NCBI GenBank assembly: GCA_017305455.1
Contig: JAFKKO010000113.1
Span: forward strand, 44,801 to 108,800
Length of the DNA stretch: 64,000 nucleotides
Source of the DNA: Hyphomicrobiales bacterium
GTDB taxonomy: Bacteria; Pseudomonadota; Alphaproteobacteria; Rhizobiales; Xanthobacteraceae
Direction: 5' to 3'
A model generated the notes under the pieces. That model saw nothing but the letters and a program-made list of their open reading frames with translations. It ran no database searches and was not told the origin of the DNA. Made by a program: the position numbers and the translations under genes. This document shows, piece after piece, positions 27,406-36,550 of the stretch (its first letter is position 1; the number at the start of each line of letters is the position of its first letter).

Positions 27406-28110
27406 ATGGCAGAATCGGGATCGGACGAACCGCTGGTGCGGCTCGAGGGTATCTCCAAGCATTTCGGCGAAGGCGAGACCCGCGTGGATGCGTTGCGGGA
27501 CGTCTCGCTCGAGGTGTTTCCGCAACAGGTCGTGGCCTTGCTCGGACCTTCCGGCTCCGGCAAGACCACGCTCCTCAATGTCATCGGCTGCATCCTCGAT
27601 CCGTCAGCAGGCTCCATGGTGCTCGACGGCGAGCGCGTCCTGCACGACGGAGTGTGGCAACGCGGCGATCTCAGACGCCTGAGGCTCGACAAGATCGGCT
27701 TTATTTTCCAATTCCATAACCTGCTGCCCTTTCTCGACGCGACGGACAATGTTGCAGTCGTTCTGCAATTGGCCGGTGTCGAGATGGCGACCGCTCGCAA
27801 ACGGGCAGGTCAATTGCTGGACGATCTGGAGGTCGGTCACCGCAAGCACACCATGCCGGCCAAGCTCTCGGGTGGGGAAGCGCAGCGCGTGGCCATCGCT
27901 CGTGCGCTGGCCAACAACCCCCGCATCATCCTGGCTGACGAGCCGACCGCCGCGCTCGATTCCAGGCGAGCGGCCATTGTCATGGACCTGTTGCGCAAGC
28001 TGGCCGTCGAGCGCAACGCCGCCATCATCGCCGTCACCCACGACGAGAAAATCTTCGACCGCTTCGATCGCATATTCCATCTGCGCGATGGTCGTTTGGC
28101 GGATGCCTGA
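27406..28110 (+). CDS. ABC exporter ATP-binding protein (DevA/LolD type)
   Basis: 234 aa. Walker A GPSGSGKTT (about residue 47), Q-loop FQFHNLLPFLDA, signature LSGGEAQRVAIARAL, Walker B IILADEPTAALD and switch His in VTHDEK. Powers the permease encoded immediately upstream. ATG 27406 lies one base after the permease stop with GGGGGATGAG in front; an ATG at 27401 is in another frame. A longer in-frame start at 27355 would overlap the permease and adds no homologous residues. Confidence 0.92.
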   Translation: MAESGSDEPLVRLEGISKHFGEGETRVDALRDVSLEVFPQQVVALLGPSGSGKTTLLNVIGCILDPSAGSMVLDGERVLHDGVWQRGDLRRLRLDKIGFIFQFHNLLPFLDATDNVAVVLQLAGVEMATARKRAGQLLDDLEVGHRKHTMPAKLSGGEAQRVAIARALANNPRIILADEPTAALDSRRAAIVMDLLRKLAVERNAAIIAVTHDEKIFDRFDRIFHLRDGRLADA

Positions 28111-28146
28111 CTTGGAAAAATGCCGTGGTCGCGGTGCGGGCCTGGA

Positions 28147-29824
28147 TCAGGCCGCTCTCACGGTGTCGAGGAATTTACCCACTTCAAGTTTCAGGCGGTT
28201 GCTGTCGGTCGCCAGCACCGACGCCGCGGACAGAACCTGAGAAGAAGCGGAACCCGTCCACGGCGCCGCGCTGGACCTCCGTGATGTTGGACGATATCTG
28301 CTGGGTTCCCTGAGCGGATTGCTGGACGTTGCGGGAGATCTCCTGCGTTGCCGCACTCTGCTCTTCGATCGCCGCCGCGATCGTGGCCGACACTTCCGAC
28401 AGTTGTTCGATCGTTCCAGAGATATCCGCGATCGCCCCGACAGACTCCTGCGTCGCGGACTGAATGCCGGCAATCTGCTGGCCGATTTCATCGGTGGCCT
28501 TGGCGGTTTGCTCGGCCAGCGTCTTGACCTCGGAAGCGACGACCGCGAATCCTCTTCCGGCGTCGCCCGCCCGCGCAGCTTCGATCGTCGCATTCAGCGC
28601 CAGCAGATTGGTTTGGCCTGCAATCGTATTGATCAGTTCGACGATGTCATCGATGCGCGCCGCGGCTTTCGACAATTCGCCGACCCGCTCGGAGGTGGAG
28701 CGAGCCTGCTTGACGGCTTCGTTCGCCAGCCGCGCCGATTCCTGAACCTGACGGCTGATCTCATTGACCGAGGACGAAAGCTCCTCGGTCGCCGAAGCAA
28801 CCGACTGAACATTGGTTGCAGCTTCTTCGGAGGCTGCCGCGACCGTGCCGGTCAATTCCTGCGCCCGCCCGGCCGTCCCCGTCAATGTGCCGGCAGCGGC
28901 TTCCAGCTCGGTCGAGGCCGACGAGACGGCGTTGACGATCTCTCCGACGGCAGCCTCGAATTTATCCGCCAGCGCGCGCATATCCGCCTTGCGCTGTTCG
29001 GCGGCGATCCGATCCTGATTCATCTTGGCTTCCGCCTCGGCTTGGGCTTTTTCCGCAGCCTTCACCTTGAACCTCTCCACAGCGCCGGCGATGTCGCCGA
29101 TTTCATCCTTGCGACCAAGTCCGGGAAGAACAACGTCGAAGTTCCCCTCCGCCAACTCCAGCATCGACGCCGTCAATCCGTGAATGGGCTTGCTGATGCT
29201 TCGTGACGTGAGAAGCGTGAGGATAATCCCGCTGACTGTGCTGAGACCGCCAAGCACGATGGCAATGATGATGCCCCGACCGAGTTGGTCTTCCGCCCGT
29301 GAAGCCTCGGCTGCGGCAGCCTTGCGGTAGGCGCTCGCAAGCGGGGCCGCGATTTCAATCAGCTTTTGCGCCGACGCCTGCGCATCGGCCATCGACGACA
29401 CCGCTTCGGCGGATTCGAGCGCGCCATTTTTGCCGCGGAATGCCTTCAGCTTGAAGTTGCGGGCTTTGTTTTCGACAACGGAGTCCTTCAAGGTCTGGGC
29501 CCGCGCCTGACGGCTGGGATCGACCGTGTTCCCAATCAGCTTGTCCAGCCCCTCAAACGCCTGCTGGTAAGCCTGTTCAGCATTGTCCCAGTAGGACTGA
29601 TTGTCTGTCGCCAGAGCCATCCAGGTCCGCATCCGGGCTTCAAAGATGGATTTCAGAATTGTTTCGTCGGTGACTTCATTGCTCTTGAATCGGCTCACCC
29701 GCTCGAACAATTGACTTGCATCATGCGAGGCCCAGACCGTGTAGCCTGCAATCATCGCCGTCATGACCAAGAGCAACCCAAAGCCGATCATGAGTCGTCC
29801 GGCAATTCTCAAATTCTTTAACAT
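28147..29824 (-). pseudogene. Methyl-accepting chemotaxis protein with a 3' frameshift
   Basis: The main frame (29824 down to 28184, 546 aa) encodes a chemoreceptor: two membrane helices (about 10-30 and 185-207), HAMP, and signalling hairpin [20 protein letters not shown] (then [10 protein letters not shown]). After EVQRGA (about 28258) the frame continues with [13 protein letters not shown], which is unlike the family, while the adjacent frame encodes the expected end [20 protein letters not shown] and then [16 protein letters not shown], stopping at 28147. A one-base insertion or two-base deletion near 28250 explains this. Only the last 35 or so residues are changed, past the signalling tip, so function may survive, or the change may be a sequencing error. 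Confidence 0.85.
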
Positions 29825-29867
29825 GGTAATACCTTAGTCTAGTGGGACCGATTGGATTTCGGGAGGT

Positions 29868-30191
29868 TCAAACGCACTGACACAAAAGGTCCGAGAGATC
29901 GGACTTTGCGTTCTTCAGCAAACGTTCAAGCTCGCCGAGATCGCTTTGCAGTTTTGTTCGGAAAGAGTGGTCTTCCAGGATATGCGAAGCTTTCAGCAAC
30001 CGGGCGTGACCCTGCTCGAGGCCGCTTATCGCATCGTCAACCCCCAGCTTCACTCTGGCGCGAAGCTTAGAAACATCGTCCATGACCGCCTGGATGTCGT
30101 TTCTCTTTGTATCGAGTTCCATCAAGCTGGGCCGGCTATCGATCCATTCCAATGCACGATCGGATTTCGGAAAAGTCAGGACATTGGACAT
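29868..30191 (-). CDS. Small helical protein of unknown function
   Basis: 107 aa from ATG 30191 (MSNVLTFPKSDRALEWIDS), with AAGGGAAC eight bases upstream; longer in-frame starts have no such site. It is charged and helical, with heptad-like Leu/Ala spacing (SGLEQGHARLLKASHILED) and ends in DLLCQCV. No known domain recognised. It lies upstream of, and in the same direction as, the frameshifted chemoreceptor gene (44-base gap), so it might be co-transcribed and relate to signalling; this is only positional. Confidence 0.6.
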   Translation of the reverse strand: MSNVLTFPKSDRALEWIDSRPSLMELDTKRNDIQAVMDDVSKLRARVKLGVDDAISGLEQGHARLLKASHILEDHSFRTKLQSDLGELERLLKNAKSDLSDLLCQCV

Positions 30192-30306
30192 GGTGGCAAG
30201 TTCCCTTGGCAGATTGCTGCAGGCGACTGCCGAATCGCGCCAATTCACCTGCCTTCGCTGGAATTACGCGACCACCGTGAAGATTGGTTTAGTCCGAAAA
30301 GTGCCA

Positions 30307-30324
30307 GTGGCCGATTTCGGCCAC
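30307..30324. promoter_or_regulatory. Inverted repeat upstream of the AraC gene
   Basis: GTGGCCGA (30307-30314) and TCGGCCAC (30317-30324) are perfectly complementary around TT. It lies 108 bases before the AraC-type gene in the divergent interval with 29868-30191. No T-run follows it on either strand, so an operator is more likely than a terminator. Low certainty. Confidence 0.35.
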
Positions 30325-30431
30325 GTCTTAAGTGCACGATCGCGATCACGATGCAGACATCGCTGATCCAAATAGATTCAACGAAGTGGTTCGAATAAAA
30401 TCGGCGCGACGAATCACTGTGACGAACGATT

Positions 30432-31433
30432 ATGATAGGCTTGATGGAATCGCTGTTCTGCTGCGCCGACGTCTCTACATCGGACGTCCCTCAGTTCGAG
30501 CATCTGTTGAAATCAGGTTTCGGTGCAACCGGATTTGATTTACCGGACCAGTCGAGCGCCAAGCTGCGTCACAGTTTTGCGCAGTTTCACGACCTGGAGG
30601 TGGGGTTTTGGTCTTTCGGGACTTCCATCAATGTCGGCTTCCCGCCCAAAGACAAGGCTTACCTGGGTCTCGCCCTGCACGGCAAAGGAACCGTCACCAA
30701 CGGCGGCAAAACTGTATCGGCTGACGGCCCGACTCTCGCATCACCCGGCCGTCCTTTGAATCTCCATTACGGAGCGGATCTCGAAAAGATTTTTGTCGGC
30801 TTCAAATCGGAAGCATTAAAACGGCAACTCACCGCGCTTCTCGGTACGCCGATCAGCCGCGATCTGGAATTCGAGTTGGCCGCATTCACCAGCCAGGAAA
30901 TGACGAATGGCCTCGTGGGGTTGATCAGGCTGCTCATACAGCAGACTGACAGCCGCCGCTCCGTGACGGTGCCGTTGGCTCTCCGCGAGCTGGAAGATGC
31001 CGCGATCGTGCAGCTGCTGTTTGCCAGTCGGCACAAATTCAGCGAACAACTTCTGCAAAAGCCATCGCAGACGACCTCCAACGTCATTGCCCGCACCGAG
31101 CAGTTCATTGAAGCCCACTGGGATCAGCCGATAACAATGGAGATGCTGACGGAAATCGCCGGGGTCAGCGGGCGCACGCTATTTCGGAGCTTCACGAAAG
31201 CGCGGGGCTATTCGCCCATGATGTTCGCGCGGAAAGTCCGTCTCGGATGCGCGCATAAACTCTTGAGCGAGCCGGCTGCGGACACCACAGTGACAGGGGT
31301 GGCGCTGGCGTGCGGTTTTTCAAATCTGGGCCGATTTGCGCAAGACTACTGGAACATATTCGGTGAATTGCCGTCCAGGACACTCAACCTGCAAAAGCCC
31401 TCTCGCTCCAAGAATTCTCCGCAAGCGCTTTGA
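30432..31433 (+). CDS. AraC-family transcriptional regulator
   Basis: 333 aa. N-terminal cupin-like ligand domain (about 20-190, AraC-binding-like) and a C-terminal AraC helix-turn-helix pair (about 228-325): WDQPITMEMLTEIAGVSGRT then LFRSFTKARGYSPM, and the second helix pair ALACGFSNLGRFAQDYWNIF. It would bind DNA as a regulator of nearby or unlinked catabolic genes; the target is not evident, as downstream sequence is decayed. A second in-frame ATG at 30444 is possible. Confidence 0.9.
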   Translation: MIGLMESLFCCADVSTSDVPQFEHLLKSGFGATGFDLPDQSSAKLRHSFAQFHDLEVGFWSFGTSINVGFPPKDKAYLGLALHGKGTVTNGGKTVSADGPTLASPGRPLNLHYGADLEKIFVGFKSEALKRQLTALLGTPISRDLEFELAAFTSQEMTNGLVGLIRLLIQQTDSRRSVTVPLALRELEDAAIVQLLFASRHKFSEQLLQKPSQTTSNVIARTEQFIEAHWDQPITMEMLTEIAGVSGRTLFRSFTKARGYSPMMFARKVRLGCAHKLLSEPAADTTVTGVALACGFSNLGRFAQDYWNIFGELPSRTLNLQKPSRSKNSPQAL

Positions 31434-31639
31434 GTCGGTCGAGCGAGCGATCCGGCCCGTGGATTCGCGCCACTGCCTTTGACCCATCCGGCCCTCGCTG
31501 TTCCACCCGACCTCGAGTTACACCTCCTGCCAGCCACAGCAATCCGCTGATCCAGAATCAGTCCGTTGCGAATGGGCCCGGATCAATCAGTCGCGCCATG
31601 CGCGGACATACGCGACCGCCCGGTTGCCGCCTAATTGAT

Positions 31640-31920
31640 GCGGCCCTGCTTGATCACCCGCCGCATTCGATGTGCCGGAGTAAGGTGTGGTTCCCGGCCA
31701 TGAAATCTCTTCGAGACATCATGGATCGAGGCGACCAGGCCGCCGACATTGACCCGCGAGCCCTGCCGCACAACACGCCGGCGGAGTTGACGATGAACAC
31801 CTGGCCATTGGCGTCGATGGCGGCGGCACGGTTCCAACTAACGTTGGCAACGACCTCATCACACGCTAGCGACCGATCGAGCATCTCTGCGCCCAGGCGG
31901 CCTATGACGATCTTGTCGCA
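31640..31920 (-). pseudogene. Remnant of a filamentous-haemagglutinin N-terminal (TPS) domain
   Basis: On the minus strand one frame encodes IDANGQVFIVNSAGVL (about 31818-31771), the adjacent frame continues GSRVNVGGLVAS (about 31762-31727), and the first frame resumes with DFMAGNHTL (about 31707-31681). These three pieces in order match the two-partner-secretion signature of FhaB/HMW1-type exoproteins (GQVFLINPNG, then VNVGGLVAST, then DFLAGNY). Two compensating frameshifts and no complete N- or C-terminus show a dead fragment. No partner transporter gene is near. The rest of 31434-31968 shows nothing recognisable. Confidence 0.72.
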
Positions 31921-31968
31921 ATAAGATCAAATTCGAATCGATGAGAGCATGTCGAAAGCTTTGGCCGG

Positions 31969-32163
31969 TCAGTCGGCCACCGCGGGAAAGCCGGCATCTT
32001 CGAGAACCTGCAAGATAGCAGCCTGCGTTGCGCTCGTTTCGACCTTGACTGCACGCGCGTCGGGATCGGTTTCTACCCTGGCGTTGGAATCGATCGACTG
32101 GATCGCCTTGGTGACGGATCTGGCGCAGCCGCCACAGGTCATGCTTTCGATTTTGAAATCCAT
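31969..32163 (-). CDS. copZ: CopZ-like copper chaperone (HMA domain)
   Basis: 64-aa heavy-metal-associated domain: M-T-C-G-G-C (Cys at about 10 and 13) in [16 protein letters not shown] 32163 with GGGGAG seven bases upstream; the longer frame is not homologous. A cytosolic Cu(I) carrier handing metal to CopA or CueR. Divergent from copA, and transcribed from its own CueR-type promoter, whose -35 TTGACC and operator lie at 32201-32231. Confidence 0.9.
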   Translation of the reverse strand: MDFKIESMTCGGCARSVTKAIQSIDSNARVETDPDARAVKVETSATQAAILQVLEDAGFPAVAD

Positions 32164-32200
32164 AAGAATTCTCCCCGTTTTAACCATTTGGTCTCGCGGC

Positions 32201-32287
32201 AAGATGGGGCTTCCAGCGATGGGAAGGTCAAGTGTTTTCGGTCGAAAAATCTGCTATTAACCTTCCCATCGTTGGAAGCTCGATCTT
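32201..32287. promoter_or_regulatory. Two opposed CueR-type promoters for copZ and copA
   Basis: A 20-base inverted repeat with one mismatch: 32209-32228 and 32260-32279. Each arm contains a MerR/CueR dyad of the form ACCTTCC-N7-GGAAG. For copZ (minus): TTGACC at 32231-32226, 19-base spacer, CATCTT at 32206-32201. For copA (plus): TTAACC at 32257-32262, 19-base spacer, GATCTT at 32282-32287. The long 19-base spacer with the dyad inside it is the mark of MerR-type activation. Confidence 0.85.
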
Positions 32288-32325
32288 TGGTTGGAATACG
32301 AGTTTCAAGGATGAGGAGGTGGCTG

Positions 32326-34827
32326 ATGAATGCCCCTATTCGAGCGACAGGCTCGTCTGCTTCCGTATCACTTCCCATCGAAGGCATGACCTGCGCATCC
32401 TGCGTCGGCCGTGTGGAAAAGGCTTTGAAATCCGTCCCCGGCGTGAAGACCGTAGCGGTCAATCTCGCCACCGAACGGGCGAGCATCACAACCGATGGGC
32501 CTGTCGCGCGCGCCAAACTGGTCGCGGTCGTCGAGAAGGTCGGCTATTCGGTCCCCGCAATGCCCGCACCGGCGGCCGGCTCCATCGAACTCTCGGTGGA
32601 GGGAATGACCTGCGCGTCCTGCGTGGGCCGCGTCGAGCGCACGTTGAAAGCCGTTCCGGGCGTCGCCCAGGCCGTCGTCAATCTGGCGACCGAGCGGGCG
32701 TCGATCCAGGGATCGGCCGATGCGGCCACCCTGATCGCAGCCATCAAAGGCATTGGCTACGAGGCGAAGGCGATCGGCGGCACCTCCGGTGTGACCGAGG
32801 ATGAAAACACCGAACGCGCGAAGAAGAAGGAGGCAGAGCGTCGCAGCCTCATCCGCTACTTCACGATCGCCGCCATACTGACAGCGCCGGTTTTCGTCCT
32901 TGAGATGGGATCTCACCTGATCCCGGGCGTGCATCACCTCATCGAATCAACCATCGGCATGCAGTGGAACTGGTACATTCAGTCCGCGTTGACGACGCTC
33001 GTCCTCTTCATTCCCGGCATTCGCTTCTATCGCCAGGGACTTCCCGCGCTCTGGCGTCTTGCCCCCGACATGAACTCACTGGTCGCGGTCGGCTCGCTTG
33101 CCGCCTACAGCTATTCGCTGGTGGCAACCTTTGCGCCCGGTTTCCTGCCCGCCGGAACGGTGAATGTCTATTTTGAGGCGGCCGCCGTTATCGTCACGCT
33201 GATCCTGCTCGGCCGCCTGCTGGAAGCCCGCGCCAAGGGACGCACCTCCGAAGCGATCCAGCGCCTGATCGGTCTTCAGGCCAAGTCAGCGCATGTGCGC
33301 CGCGACGGCCAGACGATCGACCTGCCGATCGGTTCGCTCGTTTCCGGTGATATCGTGGAGGTTCGTCCCGGCGAGCGCATCCCCGTCGATGGCGAAGTGG
33401 TCGAAGGCAACAGTTATGTCGACGAGTCGATGATCACCGGTGAGCCTATTCCCGTCGCGAAGTCATGCGGCAGCGATGTCGTTGGCGGCACCGTGAACCA
33501 GAAGGGCGCATTCGCGTTCCGCGCCGCAGCGGTTGGCGGCAATACCGTGCTCTCGCAGATCATCCGCATGGTCGAGGAGGCGCAGAGCTCCAAGCTGTCG
33601 ATCCAGACGCTGGTCGACAAGGTGACGATGTGGTTCGTGCCCGCGGTTTTCGTCACGGCTGCATTGACCTTCGCGGTGTGGCTCTATTTTGGTCCCTCGC
33701 CCGCGCTGACGTTCGCGCTGGTCAATGCCGTCTCGGTTCTGATCATCGCCTGCCCGTGCGCCATGGGTCTTGCGACGCCGACCTCGATCATGGTGGGTAC
33801 CGGCCGCGGCGCAGAGCTGGGTGTTCTGTTCCGCAAGGGCGAGGCACTGCAGTTGCTGAAAGATGCCAGGGTGGTGGCAGTCGACAAGACGGGCACCCTG
33901 ACCGAGGGCAAGCCTGCTTTGACGGATCTGGAACTGGCCATCGGCTTCGATCGTTCGAGCGTGCTGGGCCTCGTCGCAGCCGTCGAAGCCAAGTCCGAGC
34001 ACCCGATCGCGCGCGCCATCGTAGATGCGGCCACCAGCGAAGGCATTGCGCTGCCGACGGTGTCGGACTTCGAATCCGTGACAGGCTTCGGCGTGAAGGC
34101 GAAGGTGGACGGCAAGCACATCGAAATCGGGGCAGATCGCTATATGATCAGGCTGGGGCATGACGTGGCCGGATTCGCCGCGGTCGCCAAGCGCCTCGGC
34201 AACGAGGGCAAGTCACCGCTTTATGCCGCGATTGACGGCAAGCTGGCTGCGATCATCGCAGTGGCGGATACGATCAAGGTCACGACGCCTGCCGCGATCA
34301 AGGCGATGCACGCTCTCGGCGTGAAAGTGGTGATGATCACCGGCGACAACACCCTTACCGCCAGGGCTATTGCGGCGCAGCTCGGCATCGACGATGTCAT
34401 CGCCGAAGTGTTGCCGGACGGCAAGGTCGATGCGGTTCGTCGGCTCAAGAAGCAGTACGGCAAGGTCGCCTTCGTCGGCGACGGCATCAACGATGCTCCG
34501 GCTCTGGCAGAAGCCGACGTCGGTCTTGCTATCGGCACGGGCACGGACATCGCCATCGAAACGGCGGACGTCGTCCTGATATCGGGAAGCCTGCTGGGCG
34601 TGCCAAACGCCATCACTCTTTCCAGGGCGACGATCGGCAATATCCGCCAGAATCTGTTCTGGGCCTTCGCCTATAATACGGCTCTCATTCCGGTGGCCGC
34701 CGGCGCCCTTTACCCGGCCTTTGGGATCCTGCTCTCACCGGTCTTCGCCGCCGGCGCCATGGCGCTGTCGAGTGTTTTCGTGCTGGGCAACGCGCTTCGC
34801 CTTCGCCGATTCAAGGCCGCCAACTGA
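32326..34827 (+). CDS. copA: Copper-exporting P1B-1 ATPase
   Basis: 833 aa. Two N-terminal HMA domains with Cu(I)-binding CASC motifs (C23/C26 and C96/C99), eight membrane helices, A-domain TGEP, ion-site motif [10 protein letters not shown], phosphorylation site [11 protein letters not shown] in SEHPIARAI and [11 protein letters not shown]. Exports Cu(I) from the cytoplasm. ATG 32326 is chosen because GAGGAGG lies six bases before it; the longer open frame runs through the promoter region. Regulated by the CueR dyad upstream and followed by cueR. Confidence 0.96.
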   Translation: MNAPIRATGSSASVSLPIEGMTCASCVGRVEKALKSVPGVKTVAVNLATERASITTDGPVARAKLVAVVEKVGYSVPAMPAPAAGSIELSVEGMTCASCVGRVERTLKAVPGVAQAVVNLATERASIQGSADAATLIAAIKGIGYEAKAIGGTSGVTEDENTERAKKKEAERRSLIRYFTIAAILTAPVFVLEMGSHLIPGVHHLIESTIGMQWNWYIQSALTTLVLFIPGIRFYRQGLPALWRLAPDMNSLVAVGSLAAYSYSLVATFAPGFLPAGTVNVYFEAAAVIVTLILLGRLLEARAKGRTSEAIQRLIGLQAKSAHVRRDGQTIDLPIGSLVSGDIVEVRPGERIPVDGEVVEGNSYVDESMITGEPIPVAKSCGSDVVGGTVNQKGAFAFRAAAVGGNTVLSQIIRMVEEAQSSKLSIQTLVDKVTMWFVPAVFVTAALTFAVWLYFGPSPALTFALVNAVSVLIIACPCAMGLATPTSIMVGTGRGAELGVLFRKGEALQLLKDARVVAVDKTGTLTEGKPALTDLELAIGFDRSSVLGLVAAVEAKSEHPIARAIVDAATSEGIALPTVSDFESVTGFGVKAKVDGKHIEIGADRYMIRLGHDVAGFAAVAKRLGNEGKSPLYAAIDGKLAAIIAVADTIKVTTPAAIKAMHALGVKVVMITGDNTLTARAIAAQLGIDDVIAEVLPDGKVDAVRRLKKQYGKVAFVGDGINDAPALAEADVGLAIGTGTDIAIETADVVLISGSLLGVPNAITLSRATIGNIRQNLFWAFAYNTALIPVAAGALYPAFGILLSPVFAAGAMALSSVFVLGNALRLRRFKAAN

Positions 34828-34878
34828 CAATGGATACGAGCAGCCCGAGGGATCGCCTCGCTATTCGGAGAAACAACG

Positions 34879-35313
34879 ATGAACATCGGGCAAGCTGCCA
34901 AGGCGTCTGGCGTTTCGGCCAAGATGATCCGCTACTACGAGCAGACCGATCTCATCCCTGAGGTCGGCCGAACCGCGTCAGGCTATCGCGATTATTCGGA
35001 CTCGGATGTGCACATGCTGCGCTTCATCCGCCGGGCGCGCGATCTGGGGTTTTCGGTCGCCGAAATAAGAGATCTGCTCGGTCTATGGCGCGACGAAACC
35101 AGACACAGCTCCGAGGTCAAGCGCCTGGCACAAGGCCATGTCAACGAATTGAAAAAGAAGATTAAAGACCTTCAGGACATGGTCCATACGCTGACGGTCG
35201 TAATAGAATCATGCCGGGGCGACCACAGACCGGACTGTCCGATCCTGCAACGGCTCGAGACCGACGATGAAAACGAGGACTTATCGATCAAACCTCGTTC
35301 CGGCGCCATTTAG
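34879..35313 (+). CDS. cueR: Cu(I)-responsive MerR-family regulator CueR
   Basis: 144 aa. N-terminal winged-helix of MerR type (MNIGQAAKASGVSAKMIRYY), a long dimerisation helix and the metal-binding loop with C112 and C120 (SCRGDHRPDCPIL), the same positions and spacing as in E. coli CueR. It would activate both promoters at 32201-32287 when Cu(I) is bound. It lies 51 bases after copA and may be in one operon with it. Confidence 0.95.
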   Translation: MNIGQAAKASGVSAKMIRYYEQTDLIPEVGRTASGYRDYSDSDVHMLRFIRRARDLGFSVAEIRDLLGLWRDETRHSSEVKRLAQGHVNELKKKIKDLQDMVHTLTVVIESCRGDHRPDCPILQRLETDDENEDLSIKPRSGAI

Positions 35314-35658
35314 CCTGCCGGCATTTAGGATCTAACTGCGGAAAAAACGCGCCACGTTCGACGCCATCACCCTTGGCATGGGCCGCGGCGTAAGCAGATC
35401 CGGGCGCGCCGCGGTCGATACGCTCAAGGCGCTTGGCAAGTGCTCTCTCACAGCGAGAGAGAAGTACCGGCCACTTCAAGGCAAGGGATGGCTTTGGGCT
35501 GACGTCGCCGTGCTTTGCAATGGTGTGGAACGACACATACTCCGATTCCGAAATCTTCATCTCAATGGAGTGGCGTCAAACGGAAGAATCTGAAGACCGT
35601 CGAACAGCCGGCCAACTTCACGGCTCTCACATATTATTAGCGAACCAACAGGGAAATC
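35314..35658. other. Gap without a recognised gene
   Basis: Short frames on both strands (35288-35560 minus; 35378-35593 plus) contain no domain I can name and lack ribosome sites. It is the start of a decayed stretch that runs to 36550. Confidence 0.5.
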
Positions 35659-35838
35659 ATGATGACCGATCTCGCCCGTGTGAGCGTACAGGTAGGCAGG
35701 GCGCCGGGCAAAAGAGCTTTGACAAGCCCGGCCGAAACCCGCGTGCGATATCCGAGATGGGTCATTTGCACCAAATCGGCTGAGTCGCTCGACCGAATGT
35801 CTTACGCAGACCCCGCTCTTCCATGCGGGGCCGCATAA
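35659..35838 (+). CDS. Possible small ORF of unknown function
   Basis: 59 codons (MMTDLARVSVQVGRAPGKRA...), ATG preceded by AGGGAA at a fair distance. No family is recognised. Its 3' end overlaps the decayed reductase fragment on the opposite strand, so it may be only a chance frame in pseudogene-rich DNA. Confidence 0.25.
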   Translation: MMTDLARVSVQVGRAPGKRALTSPAETRVRYPRWVICTKSAESLDRMSYADPALPCGAA

Positions 35839-36234
35839 TCGATCACGGGACCGAGCGGCACGATTCCGCTTGGGTTGAGCGTGCGGTGACTTTCGTAAGA
35901 GTGCCGCTTGATGTGCTCGAAATTCACAGTCCGGGCGATGCCAGGCCTCTTATAGAGGCTACGAGTATATGCTCACAGGTTCGGATAATCGACGAGGCGG
36001 CGCAGGTTGCACTGGAAATGTCCGACATAAACTGCATCGAACCGGACCAACGTCGTGAACAGACGCCAGTCCGCCTCCGTGAGCTGATCGCCGGCGAGGA
36101 AACGGCGCACAGAGAGTCGCTGCTCGAGCCAGTCGAGAGTCTCGAAGAGCGGTCCGATAGCTTCCTCATCGGCCGCTTGCGTCGGGACACGCCCTGGCCC
36201 GGAGGCGGAGTAGCCCCGACTCTTGCGGCATGGC
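35802..36234 (-). pseudogene. C-terminal remnant of a glutathionyl-hydroquinone reductase (YqjG/ECM4-like)
   Basis: The minus strand encodes EEAIGPLFETLDWLEQRLSV and LTEADWRLFTTLVRFDAVYV, GHFQCNLRRLVDYPNL, then an in-frame TGA at 35973-35975. Reading through it gives AYTRSLYKRPGIARTVNFEH and IKRHSYESHRTLNPSGIVPL up to TAA at 35802. Both sides fit the C-terminal GST-like half of the omega-class glutathionyl-hydroquinone reductases. The N-terminal thioredoxin-like half with the catalytic Cys is absent. A truncated gene with a nonsense mutation; not functional. Confidence 0.82.
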
Positions 36235-36550
36235 ATGCTGTATGCCTGCGACATTCCTGCGCTTTTCTCGTCTCGCCGGGTTAGTTAAAAAATTGATCGG
36301 CGAGATAGTGCCCTCGGCAGGCGTCGAGGTATCGTGCTGCTCGTTCTTGCGCGTCGGATTGGCGACCTCCTCGAAATTCTTTCGAATGGCGGCAGCATAT
36401 TGGAGCGTCGAGAGTTCGGTTGCGTTTTCCGCCAGACGCGGGCTCGTCGGCCGGTCCGAATCCCGCGGGCTTCAGGAACAAGACTGTTTCTCGAATCCTT
36501 TGGCTTGTACTAGGTAAGGAGATCAGAGCCATCGCAACCGGGAAGCGCCA
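36235..36550. other. Gap upstream of the Mrp operon
   Basis: Frames on both strands have no recognised homology. It should hold the promoter of the Mrp operon; GTAAGGAGATCAG (about 36514) is a ribosome-site-like stretch but is too far from the GTG at 36551 to serve it. Confidence 0.45.

Noticed and set aside
26145-27800. 551-codon minus-strand frame
   Set aside because: Antisense of the exporter permease and ATPase genes.
30307-30324. Terminator for the small gene or the AraC gene
   Set aside because: It is upstream of both start codons and lacks a T-run; listed as a possible operator instead.
31430-31924. 164-codon plus-strand frame
   Set aside because: It runs opposite the haemagglutinin remnant, has no domain and no ribosome site.
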